Assembly (NCBI GenBank): GCA_030433005.1 | Contig: JAUILQ010000021.1 | Coordinates: 28,922-92,921, forward strand | Origin: Alphaproteobacteria bacterium | GTDB lineage: Bacteria; Pseudomonadota; Alphaproteobacteria; Kiloniellales; DSM-21159 | Reading direction: 5' to 3' | DNA: 64,000 nt | Shown: positions 24,879 through 33,377 of the stretch, piece after piece | Layout: each line of letters starts with the position of its first letter | Numbering within the stretch: the first letter of the stretch is position 1 | Position numbers and translations under genes: made by a program | Notes under the pieces: generated by a model | The model's input: the letters and a program-made list of their open reading frames with translations, nothing else | What the model was told of the DNA's origin: nothing | Database searches by the model: none

Positions 24879-25811
24879 ATGACTGAGAAGCTCGATCCCG
24901 AGCGCATGCTCGAGGGCAAGGTCGTGATCGTCACCGGCGCCGGCGGCGGCATCGGCCGCGGCATCGCGCTGCTGGCCGCGGCGCACGGCGCCCGGGTCGT
25001 GGTCAACGACCTCGGCACCAGCGGCAGCGGCGAGGGCAGCGACGCCTCGGCGGCCGGGAAGGTAGCCGCCGAGATCGTCTCGGCCGGCGGCGAGGCCGTC
25101 GCCAACGGCGACTCCGTGGCCGAGTACCGGGGCGCCGAGCGCCTGGTGCAGCAAGCGCTGGACTCCTTCGGCCGGCTCGACGGCGTGGTCAACAACGCCG
25201 GCATCCTGCGCGACACGATCTTCCACAAGCTGGCGCCCGAGGACTGGGACGCCGTGCTAGCAGTCAACCTGACCGGGCCCTTCAACGTCTCGCGCGCCGC
25301 GGCCCCGCACTTCCGCCAGCAGAACGGCGGCGCCTTCGTGCACATGACTTCGGCCTCGGCCCTGGTCGGCAACTTCGCCCAGGCGCACTACTCGGCGGCC
25401 AAGATGGGCGTCACCGCGCTGTCCAAGTCGATCGCCCTCGACATGCAGCGCTTCGGCGTGCGCTCGAACTGCATCTGCCCCTTCGCCTGGACCCGCCTGG
25501 TCGCGACCATTCCCGGAGACACGCCGGCCGAGCAGGAGCGCGTCGAGCGCATGAAGCAGATGTCGCCGGACAAGATCGCACCGCTGGCGGTCTGCCTGCT
25601 GTCCGAGGCGGCGGCCGAGGTCAGCGGCCAGATCTTCGCCTCGCGCAACCACGAGATCTTCCTGATGGGCCAGTCGCGGCCGCTGCGCGGCCTGCAGCGC
25701 GAGGCCGGCTGGACGCCGGCGCAGATCGCCAGCCACGCGCTGCCCGCCCTGAAGTCGCAGTTCTATCCGCTCGACCGCTCGAGCGACGTGTTCTGCTGGG
25801 ACCCGGTATGA
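24879..25811 (+). CDS. SDR family 3-hydroxyacyl-CoA dehydrogenase, MFE-2/HSD17B4-like
   Basis: 310-residue short-chain dehydrogenase. NAD motif VTGAGGGIGRG, NNAGILRDTIFHK, and catalytic HYSAAK. The stretch RVVVNDLGTSGSGEGSDASA and the extended C-terminus (DRSSDVFCWDPV) match the dehydrogenase domain of multifunctional enzyme 2. It would oxidise the (R)-3-hydroxyacyl-CoA from the MaoC hydratase. It overlaps the next gene by 4 bp. Paralogue at 10218-11129. Confidence 0.93.
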   Translation: MTEKLDPERMLEGKVVIVTGAGGGIGRGIALLAAAHGARVVVNDLGTSGSGEGSDASAAGKVAAEIVSAGGEAVANGDSVAEYRGAERLVQQALDSFGRLDGVVNNAGILRDTIFHKLAPEDWDAVLAVNLTGPFNVSRAAAPHFRQQNGGAFVHMTSASALVGNFAQAHYSAAKMGVTALSKSIALDMQRFGVRSNCICPFAWTRLVATIPGDTPAEQERVERMKQMSPDKIAPLAVCLLSEAAAEVSGQIFASRNHEIFLMGQSRPLRGLQREAGWTPAQIASHALPALKSQFYPLDRSSDVFCWDPV

Positions 25812-27301
25812 GCGGGGTGGCGCAGATGACGGGCCACGAGATCGGCATCGCCGGCTACGGCGTCTGGCTGCCGCGCCGGCGCATGGAGCGCAAGGTCATC
25901 GCCGGCGCGCACCGCTGGTTCAACCCGGCGCTCATGGCCGCGGCCAGGGGCACCCGCAGCCACTGCAGCTGGGACGAGGACTCCATCACCATGGCGGTCG
26001 CCGCGGCGCGCGGCGCGCTCGACGGCCGGGAGCGCGAGGCCGTCGACAGCATCGCCCTGGCCTCGACGACGCCGCCCTTCCTCGACCGCCAGAACGCGAC
26101 CGTGATCGCCGAGGCCTGCGGGCTCGCCGGGACCGGGCTGCGCACGCTCGACGTCACCGGCTCGCTGCGCGCCGGCACCGGAGCCCTGCTCGCCGCCCTG
26201 CAGGACGGCGCCATTGCCCGCGGCGGCCCCGCCCACGGCAACCAGGCCCTGGTCGCCGCCGCCGACTGCCGCCGTGCCAAGCCGGGCAGCCCCGACGAGC
26301 TGGCCTTCGGCCACGGCGCCGCGGCCTTCCTGCTCGGCGGCGCCGAGCCGATCGCCGTGCTGCGCGGCTGGCGCAGCGTCAGCGACGACTTCGTGGACCA
26401 TTACCGCGCCGCCGGGAGCCCCTTCGACTACCGCTGGGAGGAGCGCTGGGCGCGCGACGAAGGCAGCGCACGGCTGCTGCCGGATGCCGTCGCCGGCCTG
26501 CTGGCGGAGCTGTCGCTTTCTCCCGCCGACATCGACCACCTGGTCCTGCCCGCCGCCTCGGCGCGCGACGCCCAGCGCCTGGCCAAGGCCTGCGGCCTCG
26601 ACCCCGACCGCGCCCGCGACCCGCTCGACCAGTCCTGCGGCCAGCTCGGTGCCGCCCAGGCGCCGCTTCTGCTGGCGCACTGCCTGGAGCAGGCGGCACC
26701 CGGCCAGCGCATCCTGGTCGCCGGGCTCGGCCAGGGCTGCGACCTGCTGCTGTTCGAGACCGCCGAGGCGCTCGCCGGCTACCGCTCGGCGGCCCCGGCC
26801 AGTGCCGCCCTCGACGCCGGCTGGAGCGACGAGAACTACTTCCGCTTCCTGGCGTTCGAGGGCACGCTCGAGCTCGACAGCGGGATCCGCGCCGAGGCCG
26901 ACCTCAAGACCGCGCACTCGGTCGCCTACCGCCACCACGAGGCGCTGACCGGCCTGCAGGCCGGGCGCTGCACCGCCTGCGGCACGGTCCAGTTCCCGCC
27001 CGAGCGGGTCTGCGTCAACCGCAACTGCGGCGCGGTCGACAGCCAGGAGCCCTACCCGCTGGCCGGCCGCACCGCGCGCGTCGTCTCGCTGACCGCCGAC
27101 CGGCTCGCCTACCACCCGGACCCGCCGTCGCGCTACGGCCTGGTCGAGTTCGAGGAGGGCGGCCGCCTGCTCGTCGAGTTCGTCGAGTGGGACCGCGCCG
27201 AGCTGAAGGTCGGCGCCGCCGCGAGCCTGGCCTTCCGCATCAAGGACCGGGACGCGCACCGCGGCTTCCGCCGCTACTTCTGGAAGGCCGTGCCGGCCTG
27301 A
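25808..27301 (+). CDS. HMG-CoA-synthase-like condensing-enzyme domain fused to DUF35 zinc-ribbon/OB domain, catalytic Cys missing
   Basis: 497-residue two-domain protein. Residues about 10-340 have the thiolase fold of HMG-CoA synthase/KAS III-like enzymes (GIAGYGVWLPRRRMERKVIA, DVTGSLRAGTGALLAALQDG). Residues about 375-497 are DUF35: a zinc ribbon with C388, C391, C402 and C407, then an OB fold (GLVEFEEGGRLLVEFVEWDR). In archaeal HMG-CoA synthases the nucleophile is the Cys of a CKAGT-like motif; here the aligned residue is Leu120 (SLRAGT), so normal Claisen condensation is unlikely. With the SCP-x thiolase 25 bp downstream it recalls the steroid retro-aldolase Ltp2-ChsH2, where a DUF35 protein partners a thiolase. 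Function is inferred. Confidence 0.85.
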   Translation: MSGVAQMTGHEIGIAGYGVWLPRRRMERKVIAGAHRWFNPALMAAARGTRSHCSWDEDSITMAVAAARGALDGREREAVDSIALASTTPPFLDRQNATVIAEACGLAGTGLRTLDVTGSLRAGTGALLAALQDGAIARGGPAHGNQALVAAADCRRAKPGSPDELAFGHGAAAFLLGGAEPIAVLRGWRSVSDDFVDHYRAAGSPFDYRWEERWARDEGSARLLPDAVAGLLAELSLSPADIDHLVLPAASARDAQRLAKACGLDPDRARDPLDQSCGQLGAAQAPLLLAHCLEQAAPGQRILVAGLGQGCDLLLFETAEALAGYRSAAPASAALDAGWSDENYFRFLAFEGTLELDSGIRAEADLKTAHSVAYRHHEALTGLQAGRCTACGTVQFPPERVCVNRNCGAVDSQEPYPLAGRTARVVSLTADRLAYHPDPPSRYGLVEFEEGGRLLVEFVEWDRAELKVGAAASLAFRIKDRDAHRGFRRYFWKAVPA

Positions 27302-27326
27302 CGGCGGCACCGACGAGGAGCACGAC

Positions 27327-28526
27327 ATGGCGAACGGCATCAAGGACAAGGTCGCGATCATCGGCATGGGCTGCAGCCGCTTCGGCGAGCGCTGGAGCGA
27401 CAGCGCCGAGGACCTGATGGTCGAGGCCTTCCAGGAGGCGATGGGCGACGCCGGCATCGGCGTCGACGACCTCGGCGCGGCCTGGCTCGGCACCTCCTAC
27501 GAGGAGATCGGCGTCGGCAAGTCGGCGATCCCGCTGGCCTCGGCGCTGCGCCTGCCGAACCTGCCGGTGACCCGGGTCGAGAACCTCTGCGCCTCGGGCT
27601 CGGAGGCGGTGCGCGGCGCCGCCTACGCGGTCGCCGCCGGGGCCTGCGACTTCGCCCTGGCGCTCGGCGTCGAAAAGCTCAAGGACACCGGCTACGGTGG
27701 CCTGCCGGTGCGCACGCGCGGCGCCTTCGGCGACCTCTGGATGCCCTCGATGTCGGCGCCCGGCCTGTTCGCGCAGCTGGCCTCCGCCTACGTCGCCAAG
27801 CACGGCGTCGACCCGGCCGACCTGAAGCGGGCCATGGCCCACGTCTCGGTCAAGAGCCACCGCAACGGCGCGCTCAACGAGAAGGCCCACCTGCGCCGCG
27901 AGATCACCGAGGAGCAGGTGCTGAAGGCGCCGACCGTCGCCGAGCCGCTCGGCGTCTTCGACTGCTGCGGCGTCTCCGACGGCGCGGCCTGCGCCATCGT
28001 CACGACGCCGGAGATCGCCCGCAGCCTGGGCAAGGACCCGCTGGTCACGATCAAGGCCATGCAGATCGCCGCCAGCGACGGCAGCGAGCTCTCGCACAAC
28101 ACCTGGGACGGCGCCAGCGTCGCCAACACCCGGGTCAGCGCCGCGCGCGCCTTCCGCGAGGCCGGCGTCTCCGACCCCGAGACCGAGATCGGCGCGATCG
28201 AGGTCCACGACTGCTTCTCGGTGACCGAGCTGGTGACCATGGAGGACCTCGGCTTCTCGGCCGAGGGTCGGGCGGTCCACGACATTCTCGACGGCCGCTA
28301 CGATCACGACGGCGCCGTGCCCTGCCAGATCGACGGCGGCCTGAAGTGCTTCGGCCACCCGATCGGCGCCTCGGGCATCCGCATGCTCTACGAGCTCTAC
28401 CTGCAGATCCTCGGGCGCGCCGGCAGGCGCCAGCTCGACGACGTGCGGCTCGGCCTGACCCACAACCTGGGCGGCGCGCCGCTGTCGAACGTCGCCTCGG
28501 TCAACATCATCGGGCGCCTGGAGTGA
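27327..28526 (+). CDS. Thiolase family protein, SCP-x/lipid-transfer type
   Basis: 399-residue thiolase. The nucleophile is C88 in ENLCASGSEA, the general-base histidine is in KCFGHPIGASG, and HDCFS lies in the middle. The second catalytic Cys of biosynthetic thiolases (CxGGG) is replaced by THNLGG, as in SCP-x and Ltp-type proteins. Such enzymes cleave branched 3-ketoacyl-CoA or act as retro-aldolases with a DUF35 partner. The upstream gene supplies a DUF35 domain. It overlaps the PECR-like gene by 4 bp. Confidence 0.92.
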   Translation: MANGIKDKVAIIGMGCSRFGERWSDSAEDLMVEAFQEAMGDAGIGVDDLGAAWLGTSYEEIGVGKSAIPLASALRLPNLPVTRVENLCASGSEAVRGAAYAVAAGACDFALALGVEKLKDTGYGGLPVRTRGAFGDLWMPSMSAPGLFAQLASAYVAKHGVDPADLKRAMAHVSVKSHRNGALNEKAHLRREITEEQVLKAPTVAEPLGVFDCCGVSDGAACAIVTTPEIARSLGKDPLVTIKAMQIAASDGSELSHNTWDGASVANTRVSAARAFREAGVSDPETEIGAIEVHDCFSVTELVTMEDLGFSAEGRAVHDILDGRYDHDGAVPCQIDGGLKCFGHPIGASGIRMLYELYLQILGRAGRRQLDDVRLGLTHNLGGAPLSNVASVNIIGRLE

Positions 28527-29305
28527 GGGTGCTCGCCGAGGGCTGCCTGGCCGGCCGCCGGGGCCTGGTCACCGGCGCCGGCAGCGGCATCGGCCGCGCC
28601 GTGGCGACGCGCCTCGCCGAGCTCGGCATGACGGTGACCGGGGTCGGCCGCCGCGCCGAGGCGCTGGCCGAGACCGAAGCGCTCTGCCCGCCCGGCCGCT
28701 TCGAGGCCCGGCCCTGCAACCTGCGCGACCCGGCGGCCCTGGAGGCGCTGGTCGCCGGCCTGCCCGACGACGGGCTCGACCTGCTGGTCAACAACGCCGG
28801 CGGCCAGTTCTATGCCCCCGCCGAGGCGATCTCGCGGCGCGGCTGGGAGGCGGTGATCGACCTCAACCTGACCGCCGTCTTCGCCCTGACCCAGGCCTGC
28901 CGCAGCCGCCTGGCGGCGCGGCGCGGCGCCGTCGTCAGCCTCTCGCTGTCCGGGGTCGAGCGCGGCTCGCGCGGCCTCGCCCACTCGGTCGCGGCGCGCG
29001 CCGGCGTGCTCGGGCTGACCCGCACCCTGGCGCTGGAATGGGCGGCCGAGGGCATCCGGCTCAACTGCCTGGCCCCGGGAACCGTGGTCACCGAGGCCTT
29101 CGCCGCGGCCGCCGACGAGGCCGAGATCGCGCGGCTCGCCGCGGCCAGCCCGCTCGGCCGGACCACGGCGCCGGAGGAGGTCGCCGAGCTGGTCGCCTTC
29201 CTGGCCGGCCCGGCCGGCGCGATGATCACCGGCCAGCTGCTGCATCTCGACGGCGGCGCCGACCTGGGCCCGGGCCTGCACATGGCCGAGCCGGCCGGGG
29301 CCTGA
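28523..29305 (+). CDS. SDR family protein resembling peroxisomal trans-2-enoyl-CoA reductase (PECR)
   Basis: 260-residue SDR with NAD(P) motif VTGAGSGIGRAV. The usual YxxxK is absent; the region reads AHSVAARAGVLGLTRTLALE (residues about 153-172). Human PECR has the near-identical [20 protein letters not shown], and both share NN-GGQF-PAE-IS-GW-AV. By analogy it reduces a trans-2-enoyl-CoA with NADPH, or handles a polyunsaturated intermediate. Start is a GTG overlapping the thiolase stop; a second GTG two codons on is an alternative. Last gene of the plus-strand operon. Confidence 0.88.
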   Translation: MRVLAEGCLAGRRGLVTGAGSGIGRAVATRLAELGMTVTGVGRRAEALAETEALCPPGRFEARPCNLRDPAALEALVAGLPDDGLDLLVNNAGGQFYAPAEAISRRGWEAVIDLNLTAVFALTQACRSRLAARRGAVVSLSLSGVERGSRGLAHSVAARAGVLGLTRTLALEWAAEGIRLNCLAPGTVVTEAFAAAADEAEIARLAAASPLGRTTAPEEVAELVAFLAGPAGAMITGQLLHLDGGADLGPGLHMAEPAGA

Positions 29306-29320
29306 CCCCGCAGCCCTGGC

Positions 29321-30229
29321 CTAACGCGGGGACCGGCGGCCGGCGCGGCGGCGCAGGCGCGGCCAGCGCAGGCGCGACCAGCGTGGGCGCCGGCGCCTCG
29401 GCACGCGGGCGGCTATGACGTCGCGGCAGAAGGCGGGGTAGCCCTCCGGCGCCGGCAGCGGCGCCCCGACCCGGCCGGCGTAGGCCTCGAGCGCGGCGGC
29501 GTCGGGCTCGCGCTCGGCCTCGCGGCACCAGGCGCCGAACGACAGCTCCTGGCCCCACCAGCCGGCCGCCTCGGGGCGCAGCGCCTCGACCATGCGCGCC
29601 GCCTCGAGCGGCGCCTCCGGCGCGCCGCAGTCCTCCCAGATGTCGGCGTAGAGGTAGTCGGGCGCGCGCCCGCCGGTCTCGGCCTCGACCCGGGCCGCCA
29701 GGCCGGAATCCAGCGCGTCGGCCTCGACCACGCTCAGCTTGTCGCGAAGCGGGCCGGACCCGAGCCCGGCGGCCTCGCGCACCACGGCGATCACCTCCGG
29801 CGAGCGCTCGACGACCACGACCTGCTCGACCTCGGGCTTGAGCGCCGCGGCGTAGGGGTACATCGCCAGCCCCAGGCCGGCGACCACGACCACGCCGCGG
29901 GCCTGGCCGATATGGAAGGCGTGGCTCTCCTGCTCCATCAGACTGGTCGACATCCAGGGCGTGCGGCCGTGGTGCAGGACGTGGCGGCCCGGCTCCATCA
30001 CCAGGCCCGGCAGGTAGCCCTCGACCGGCCCCGGGCCGTAGCGCACGACGCGCCAGTCGCCGACGGTCGCGGCCCGGTAGGCGGGCAGCGGGAACAGCCC
30101 GAAGCCGTAGCGCTCGAGCAGGGCGCGGTGGCGGCCCGGATGCGGGGTCTGGCGCGGAGCCTCTGGGATGACGGCCTCCCGGTCCGTGTCGAGGGGGCGC
30201 CGGCGCGCGGCGCCGCTTCGTGATCGCAC
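29321..30229 (-). CDS. SAM-dependent methyltransferase-like protein (spermidine-synthase-like fold), basic C-terminus
   Basis: 302-residue protein with a Rossmann core: VVVVAGLGLAMYPYAAALKP (motif I) followed by VEQVVVVERSPEVIAVVREA, an arrangement like spermidine synthases and related class I methyltransferases. No specific family is recognised. The last 25 residues are almost all Arg, Pro and Trp (RRRRPRWSRLRWPRLRRRAG), which could bind nucleic acid or a membrane, or be a read-out of GC-rich DNA past the real domain. Start is a GTG at 30229 with poor ribosome site, so the N-terminus is uncertain. It follows the PrpD-like gene by 15 bp and probably ends that operon. Confidence 0.75.
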   Translation of the reverse strand: MRSRSGAARRRPLDTDREAVIPEAPRQTPHPGRHRALLERYGFGLFPLPAYRAATVGDWRVVRYGPGPVEGYLPGLVMEPGRHVLHHGRTPWMSTSLMEQESHAFHIGQARGVVVVAGLGLAMYPYAAALKPEVEQVVVVERSPEVIAVVREAAGLGSGPLRDKLSVVEADALDSGLAARVEAETGGRAPDYLYADIWEDCGAPEAPLEAARMVEALRPEAAGWWGQELSFGAWCREAEREPDAAALEAYAGRVGAPLPAPEGYPAFCRDVIAARVPRRRRPRWSRLRWPRLRRRAGRRSPR

Positions 30230-30244
30230 CCCCCGGCGGCGCGA

Positions 30245-31654
30245 TCAAGGCCGCGCCGGGCCCTCCGAGACGCCGCTGCGCAGCAGCGCCGCCAGCCGCG
30301 CGGCGTCGGGAAGGCTCGCCAGTTCGCCGACCAGCGCCTCCAGCTCCGCCGCCCGCGACGCGCCGAGCACGGCCGCCGCGCAGCGGCGGAAGCGGGCGCG
30401 CACGGCCTCGGGCCCGAAGTCGGGGAGGTCTTCGAGCTCGGCCGAGAGCCGCCGGCCGTCGTCGAGCGCGACCTCGACCCGCGCTTGCTGGCGCGCCGGA
30501 AAGGCGGCGTCCATGACGGCGTCGCGGCGCAGCGTCGCGCGCGCCGCCAGGCTCGCGATGCGGGCGTCGCCGACCGCCGCGAAGTTGGCGTCGTCGAGGG
30601 CGCCCAGCACCAGCACCGAGGCGACGGTGAAGGGGATGCTCATGCGCGCCTCCTGGGCGTTGGCGATCGGCCCGCCGGCGGCACAGCCGGGGTAGTCGAC
30701 GGCCGTGCCGTAGGTCGCGATCGCCAGGCTCTCGATCCGCCCCGGGTCGACGGCTTCCCGCTCGACCAGCCGGCGGGCCGCGAAGGCCGCCGCCTGGGCG
30801 TGGACGCAGACCGGCACCGCCTTGAACTCGACGGCGTCGACCTCGAAGCCGCCGCCCCAGTCGGCGGCCAGCAGCGCCTCGGCCGCGGGCGCCGCCCCGA
30901 AGGTCGCGAGCAGGCCCGCCGGTCCCTCCAGGATCGAGTGCGAGCCTTCCGCGCCCTCGCGCGCCATCAGCGCCGCCGCCGTCCCGGCCCGAGCCGCCTG
31001 GGCCGGCTGGTAGCGCAGGTCCGGCGCCCCGGAGAAGGCCCACTCCATGAGGCCGCCGGCGGCGTTGCCGGCGAGGCCGAGCGCCGAGAGCGCGGCCGGC
31101 TCGTCGAGGCCGAGCAGCCGGGCGCCGGCGATCGCGGCGCCGACCGGCCCGCAGAGGCCGCTCGGCCGGAAGCGCCGGCTGCCGGCCGGGGTCACGAGGG
31201 CGCGGCCGGCGCGGCCCATCGCCTCGTAGCCGGCCAGCGCGCCCAGAAGGAAGTCGCGGCCGCTGGCTTGGCGCTCGCCGAGCAGCGCCAGCAGCGTCGG
31301 GAAGACGACCAGCCCGGGATGGCCGACGCTCGGCGGGTGGATGTCGCTGCGCGAGGCACCGGCGGCGAGCGCGCTGAGCAGAAAGGCGGCCTCTGCCGGC
31401 GGGCAGCCGTGGCCGACGCCCGGCACCACCGCGCGCCCCTCGCCGCAGCCGCGCTCGCCGTAGGCCAGCAGCGGCCGGTTCCAGGGCAGCGGCTGCGCCC
31501 CGAAGAGGCAGGACAGCAGGTCGAGCAGGCAGAGCTCCAGCTTGGCCGTCCGCTCCACCGTCAGGGCCTCGGGCCCGAGGGCGAGCGCGTTGCGCACCAG
31601 GAGGGCGCCGAGCGGCGGCGGCGCGGCGGCGGCGCCTACGGCGGCGAGGCTCAT
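30245..31654 (-). CDS. MmgE/PrpD family dehydratase-like protein
   Basis: 469-residue protein of the 2-methylcitrate dehydratase (PrpD)/MmgE/cis-aconitate decarboxylase superfamily. Family stretches: LLDLLSCLFGAQ, ASRSDIHPPSVGHPGLVVFP, and FEVDAVEFKAVPVCVHAQAA (residues about 285-305). Members dehydrate tricarboxylic acids or decarboxylate cis-aconitate, and many are uncharacterised. Start at 31654 overlaps the TauD stop by 4 bp. With TauD and HpcH/HpaI in the same operon it may dehydrate a hydroxylated acid before or after the aldolase step; that is inference. Confidence 0.88.
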   Translation of the reverse strand: MSLAAVGAAAAPPPLGALLVRNALALGPEALTVERTAKLELCLLDLLSCLFGAQPLPWNRPLLAYGERGCGEGRAVVPGVGHGCPPAEAAFLLSALAAGASRSDIHPPSVGHPGLVVFPTLLALLGERQASGRDFLLGALAGYEAMGRAGRALVTPAGSRRFRPSGLCGPVGAAIAGARLLGLDEPAALSALGLAGNAAGGLMEWAFSGAPDLRYQPAQAARAGTAAALMAREGAEGSHSILEGPAGLLATFGAAPAAEALLAADWGGGFEVDAVEFKAVPVCVHAQAAAFAARRLVEREAVDPGRIESLAIATYGTAVDYPGCAAGGPIANAQEARMSIPFTVASVLVLGALDDANFAAVGDARIASLAARATLRRDAVMDAAFPARQQARVEVALDDGRRLSAELEDLPDFGPEAVRARFRRCAAAVLGASRAAELEALVGELASLPDAARLAALLRSGVSEGPARP

Positions 31655-32511
31655 GGCGCGGGCGCGGCGGCCGCCACCGGATGGGGGCGCCCGCAGGGCT
31701 CGCCGGCGATCGAGCAGCGGTGCATCACGCGCGTGCCCTCGTAGTCGCCCATCGCCAGGTGGTTGGTCGAGCGGTTGTCCCAGATCAGCGTGTCGCCGAC
31801 CCGCCAGCGGTGGCGATAGACGAAGCGCTCGTCCTCCACCTGCGCCAGCAGCGGCTCCAGCAGCCTGCGGCTCTGCTCCGTGCCGAGGCCGACGACCTCG
31901 CGCGTCATCCACTCGCTGAGGAACAGCGCCGGGCGGCCGGTCTCCGGATGCCGGCGCACCAGCGGCTGCTCGACCGGCGGCGACTTGGCGCGCATGCGGG
32001 CGATCGCGTCGGGCGGCGAGTCGCCGTACTGCCGGCCGTTGGCGAGGTCGTGGACGACCCAGAGGCCCTCGAGCGCCGCTCGGGTTTCGGCGGGCAGCGC
32101 CGCGTAGGCCGCCGCGAGGTCGGCGAACAGCGTGTCGCCGCCGCTCGGCGGCACCGCCAGCGCGTGCAGCACCGAGGCCTTCGAGGGCTGCAGGGTGTAG
32201 GAGAGGTCGGAGTGCCATTGCCCGCCGAAGCGCAGCGCCCGGCCGTCGACCTGGTAGCGCTTCACGACCAGCAGCTCGTCGTGCTCGGGATGGCGCAGCG
32301 CCGCCGGATAGGCGGCGTGACTCTCCAGCGACCCGAAGCGGCGGGCGAAGGCCATCTGCGCCTCCGGCGTCAGCGCCTGGCCGCGCAGCAGCAGCACGCC
32401 GTGGCGCGCCAGCAGGCCCGGCAGGTCGGCCCGGTCGAGGGCGGCCTCGTCGGCGAGGTCGAGGTCCTGCAGCTCCAGGCCGAAGCTCGGCGCGAGCGCC
32501 CGGGTTCTCAT
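31651..32511 (-). CDS. TauD/TfdA family Fe(II)/2-oxoglutarate dioxygenase (second)
   Basis: 286-residue oxygenase. Iron ligands H100 and D102 (QWHSD) and H251 (NRSTNH); R265 (MHRCSIAG) for 2-oxoglutarate. It aligns along its length with the enzyme at 11141-12019 (GDT-F in the middle, VYRHRWR-GD-WDNR near the end, GEP-GR at the C-terminus), so the two are paralogues. ATGA overlaps on both sides tie it to the aldolase and the PrpD-like gene. GAGGAGG lies eight bases before the ATG. Substrate unknown. Confidence 0.92.
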   Translation of the reverse strand: MRTRALAPSFGLELQDLDLADEAALDRADLPGLLARHGVLLLRGQALTPEAQMAFARRFGSLESHAAYPAALRHPEHDELLVVKRYQVDGRALRFGGQWHSDLSYTLQPSKASVLHALAVPPSGGDTLFADLAAAYAALPAETRAALEGLWVVHDLANGRQYGDSPPDAIARMRAKSPPVEQPLVRRHPETGRPALFLSEWMTREVVGLGTEQSRRLLEPLLAQVEDERFVYRHRWRVGDTLIWDNRSTNHLAMGDYEGTRVMHRCSIAGEPCGRPHPVAAAAPAP

Positions 32512-33311
32512 GGAACAGGCCTCCTCAGCTCGCCCGATAGGCGCCGCGCCGTGCGCTGGATGATCTGCTGGTCGGCGCCGCAGGACAGGATCCGCACGCC
32601 CTGCTCCTGCAGCCAGCGGCCGTAGTCGCTGCCCTCGATGCCGGCCGAGGCCATGACCGGCTTGCCGTGACGGGCGGCGGCCGCGAGCACCGTCCGGAAC
32701 GGCTCGAGCAATCCGGGCGCGCGCAGCTCGCCGGGCGGCAGGCCGAGCGAGACGGCGAGATCGAAGGCGCCGACGAAGAGCGCGTCGACATAGGGATCGG
32801 CGGCCAGCGCGTCGATGTCGGCCAGGCCGGCGCGGTCCTCGACCAGGGCGATCAGCAGCAGCTCGCGGTTGGCTTGCGCCGCGAAGGCCGCCCAGTCGCC
32901 GGCGTCGTAGCCGGCCGCGCGCACGGCCGGACAGGCGCCGCGCCCGCCCTCCGGCGCGAAGCGCGCCAGCGCGTTCGCCGCGGCCATGCGCGCGGCCGTC
33001 GCCTGGGAGACGACGAGCCCGGCCGGGCCCAGGTCGAGCAGCGCGCCGAGGCGCCGGTCGAGCGTTGCGACGCGGACCAGCAGGTCGAGTCCGACGCTGT
33101 CGGCGGCCCGCACGAGGTCGGCCGCCACCGTCACGTCGTTCGGCGAATGCTCCTGATCGAGGATGACGAAGTCGAAGCCGCCCGCGCCGCTCGCCTCGAC
33201 CGTCGCCGCCGAGCCCGAAAAACAGTGCAGGCCGAGCGCGCACTCGCCGGCGACGAGCCGGGCGCGCAGCGCGCTGGCGCGGAACCGCCCGGCTGTGCGC
33301 GCCGCCGTCAC
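32508..33311 (-). CDS. HpcH/HpaI family aldolase/citrate lyase-like enzyme
   Basis: 267-residue TIM-barrel aldolase. Metal and substrate residues are in FVILDQEHSPNDVT and LLVRV (Arg), with a later IALVEDRAGLADID and FVGAFDLAVSLG matching 4-hydroxy-2-oxo-heptanedioate aldolase relatives. The family splits 2-oxo-4-hydroxy acids to pyruvate (or glyoxylate) plus an aldehyde. Start is GTG 33311. A palindrome matching the TetR operator sits 67-84 bp upstream. First gene of a four-gene minus-strand operon (aldolase, TauD, PrpD-like, methyltransferase). Confidence 0.88.
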   Translation of the reverse strand: MTAARTAGRFRASALRARLVAGECALGLHCFSGSAATVEASGAGGFDFVILDQEHSPNDVTVAADLVRAADSVGLDLLVRVATLDRRLGALLDLGPAGLVVSQATAARMAAANALARFAPEGGRGACPAVRAAGYDAGDWAAFAAQANRELLLIALVEDRAGLADIDALAADPYVDALFVGAFDLAVSLGLPPGELRAPGLLEPFRTVLAAAARHGKPVMASAGIEGSDYGRWLQEQGVRILSCGADQQIIQRTARRLSGELRRPVP

Positions 33312-33377
33312 GCGGCCTCGGACCGGTACGGCCGGTCGTCTTGCTGACGTCGAAAGGAGCCGGAATCCATGTCGATA

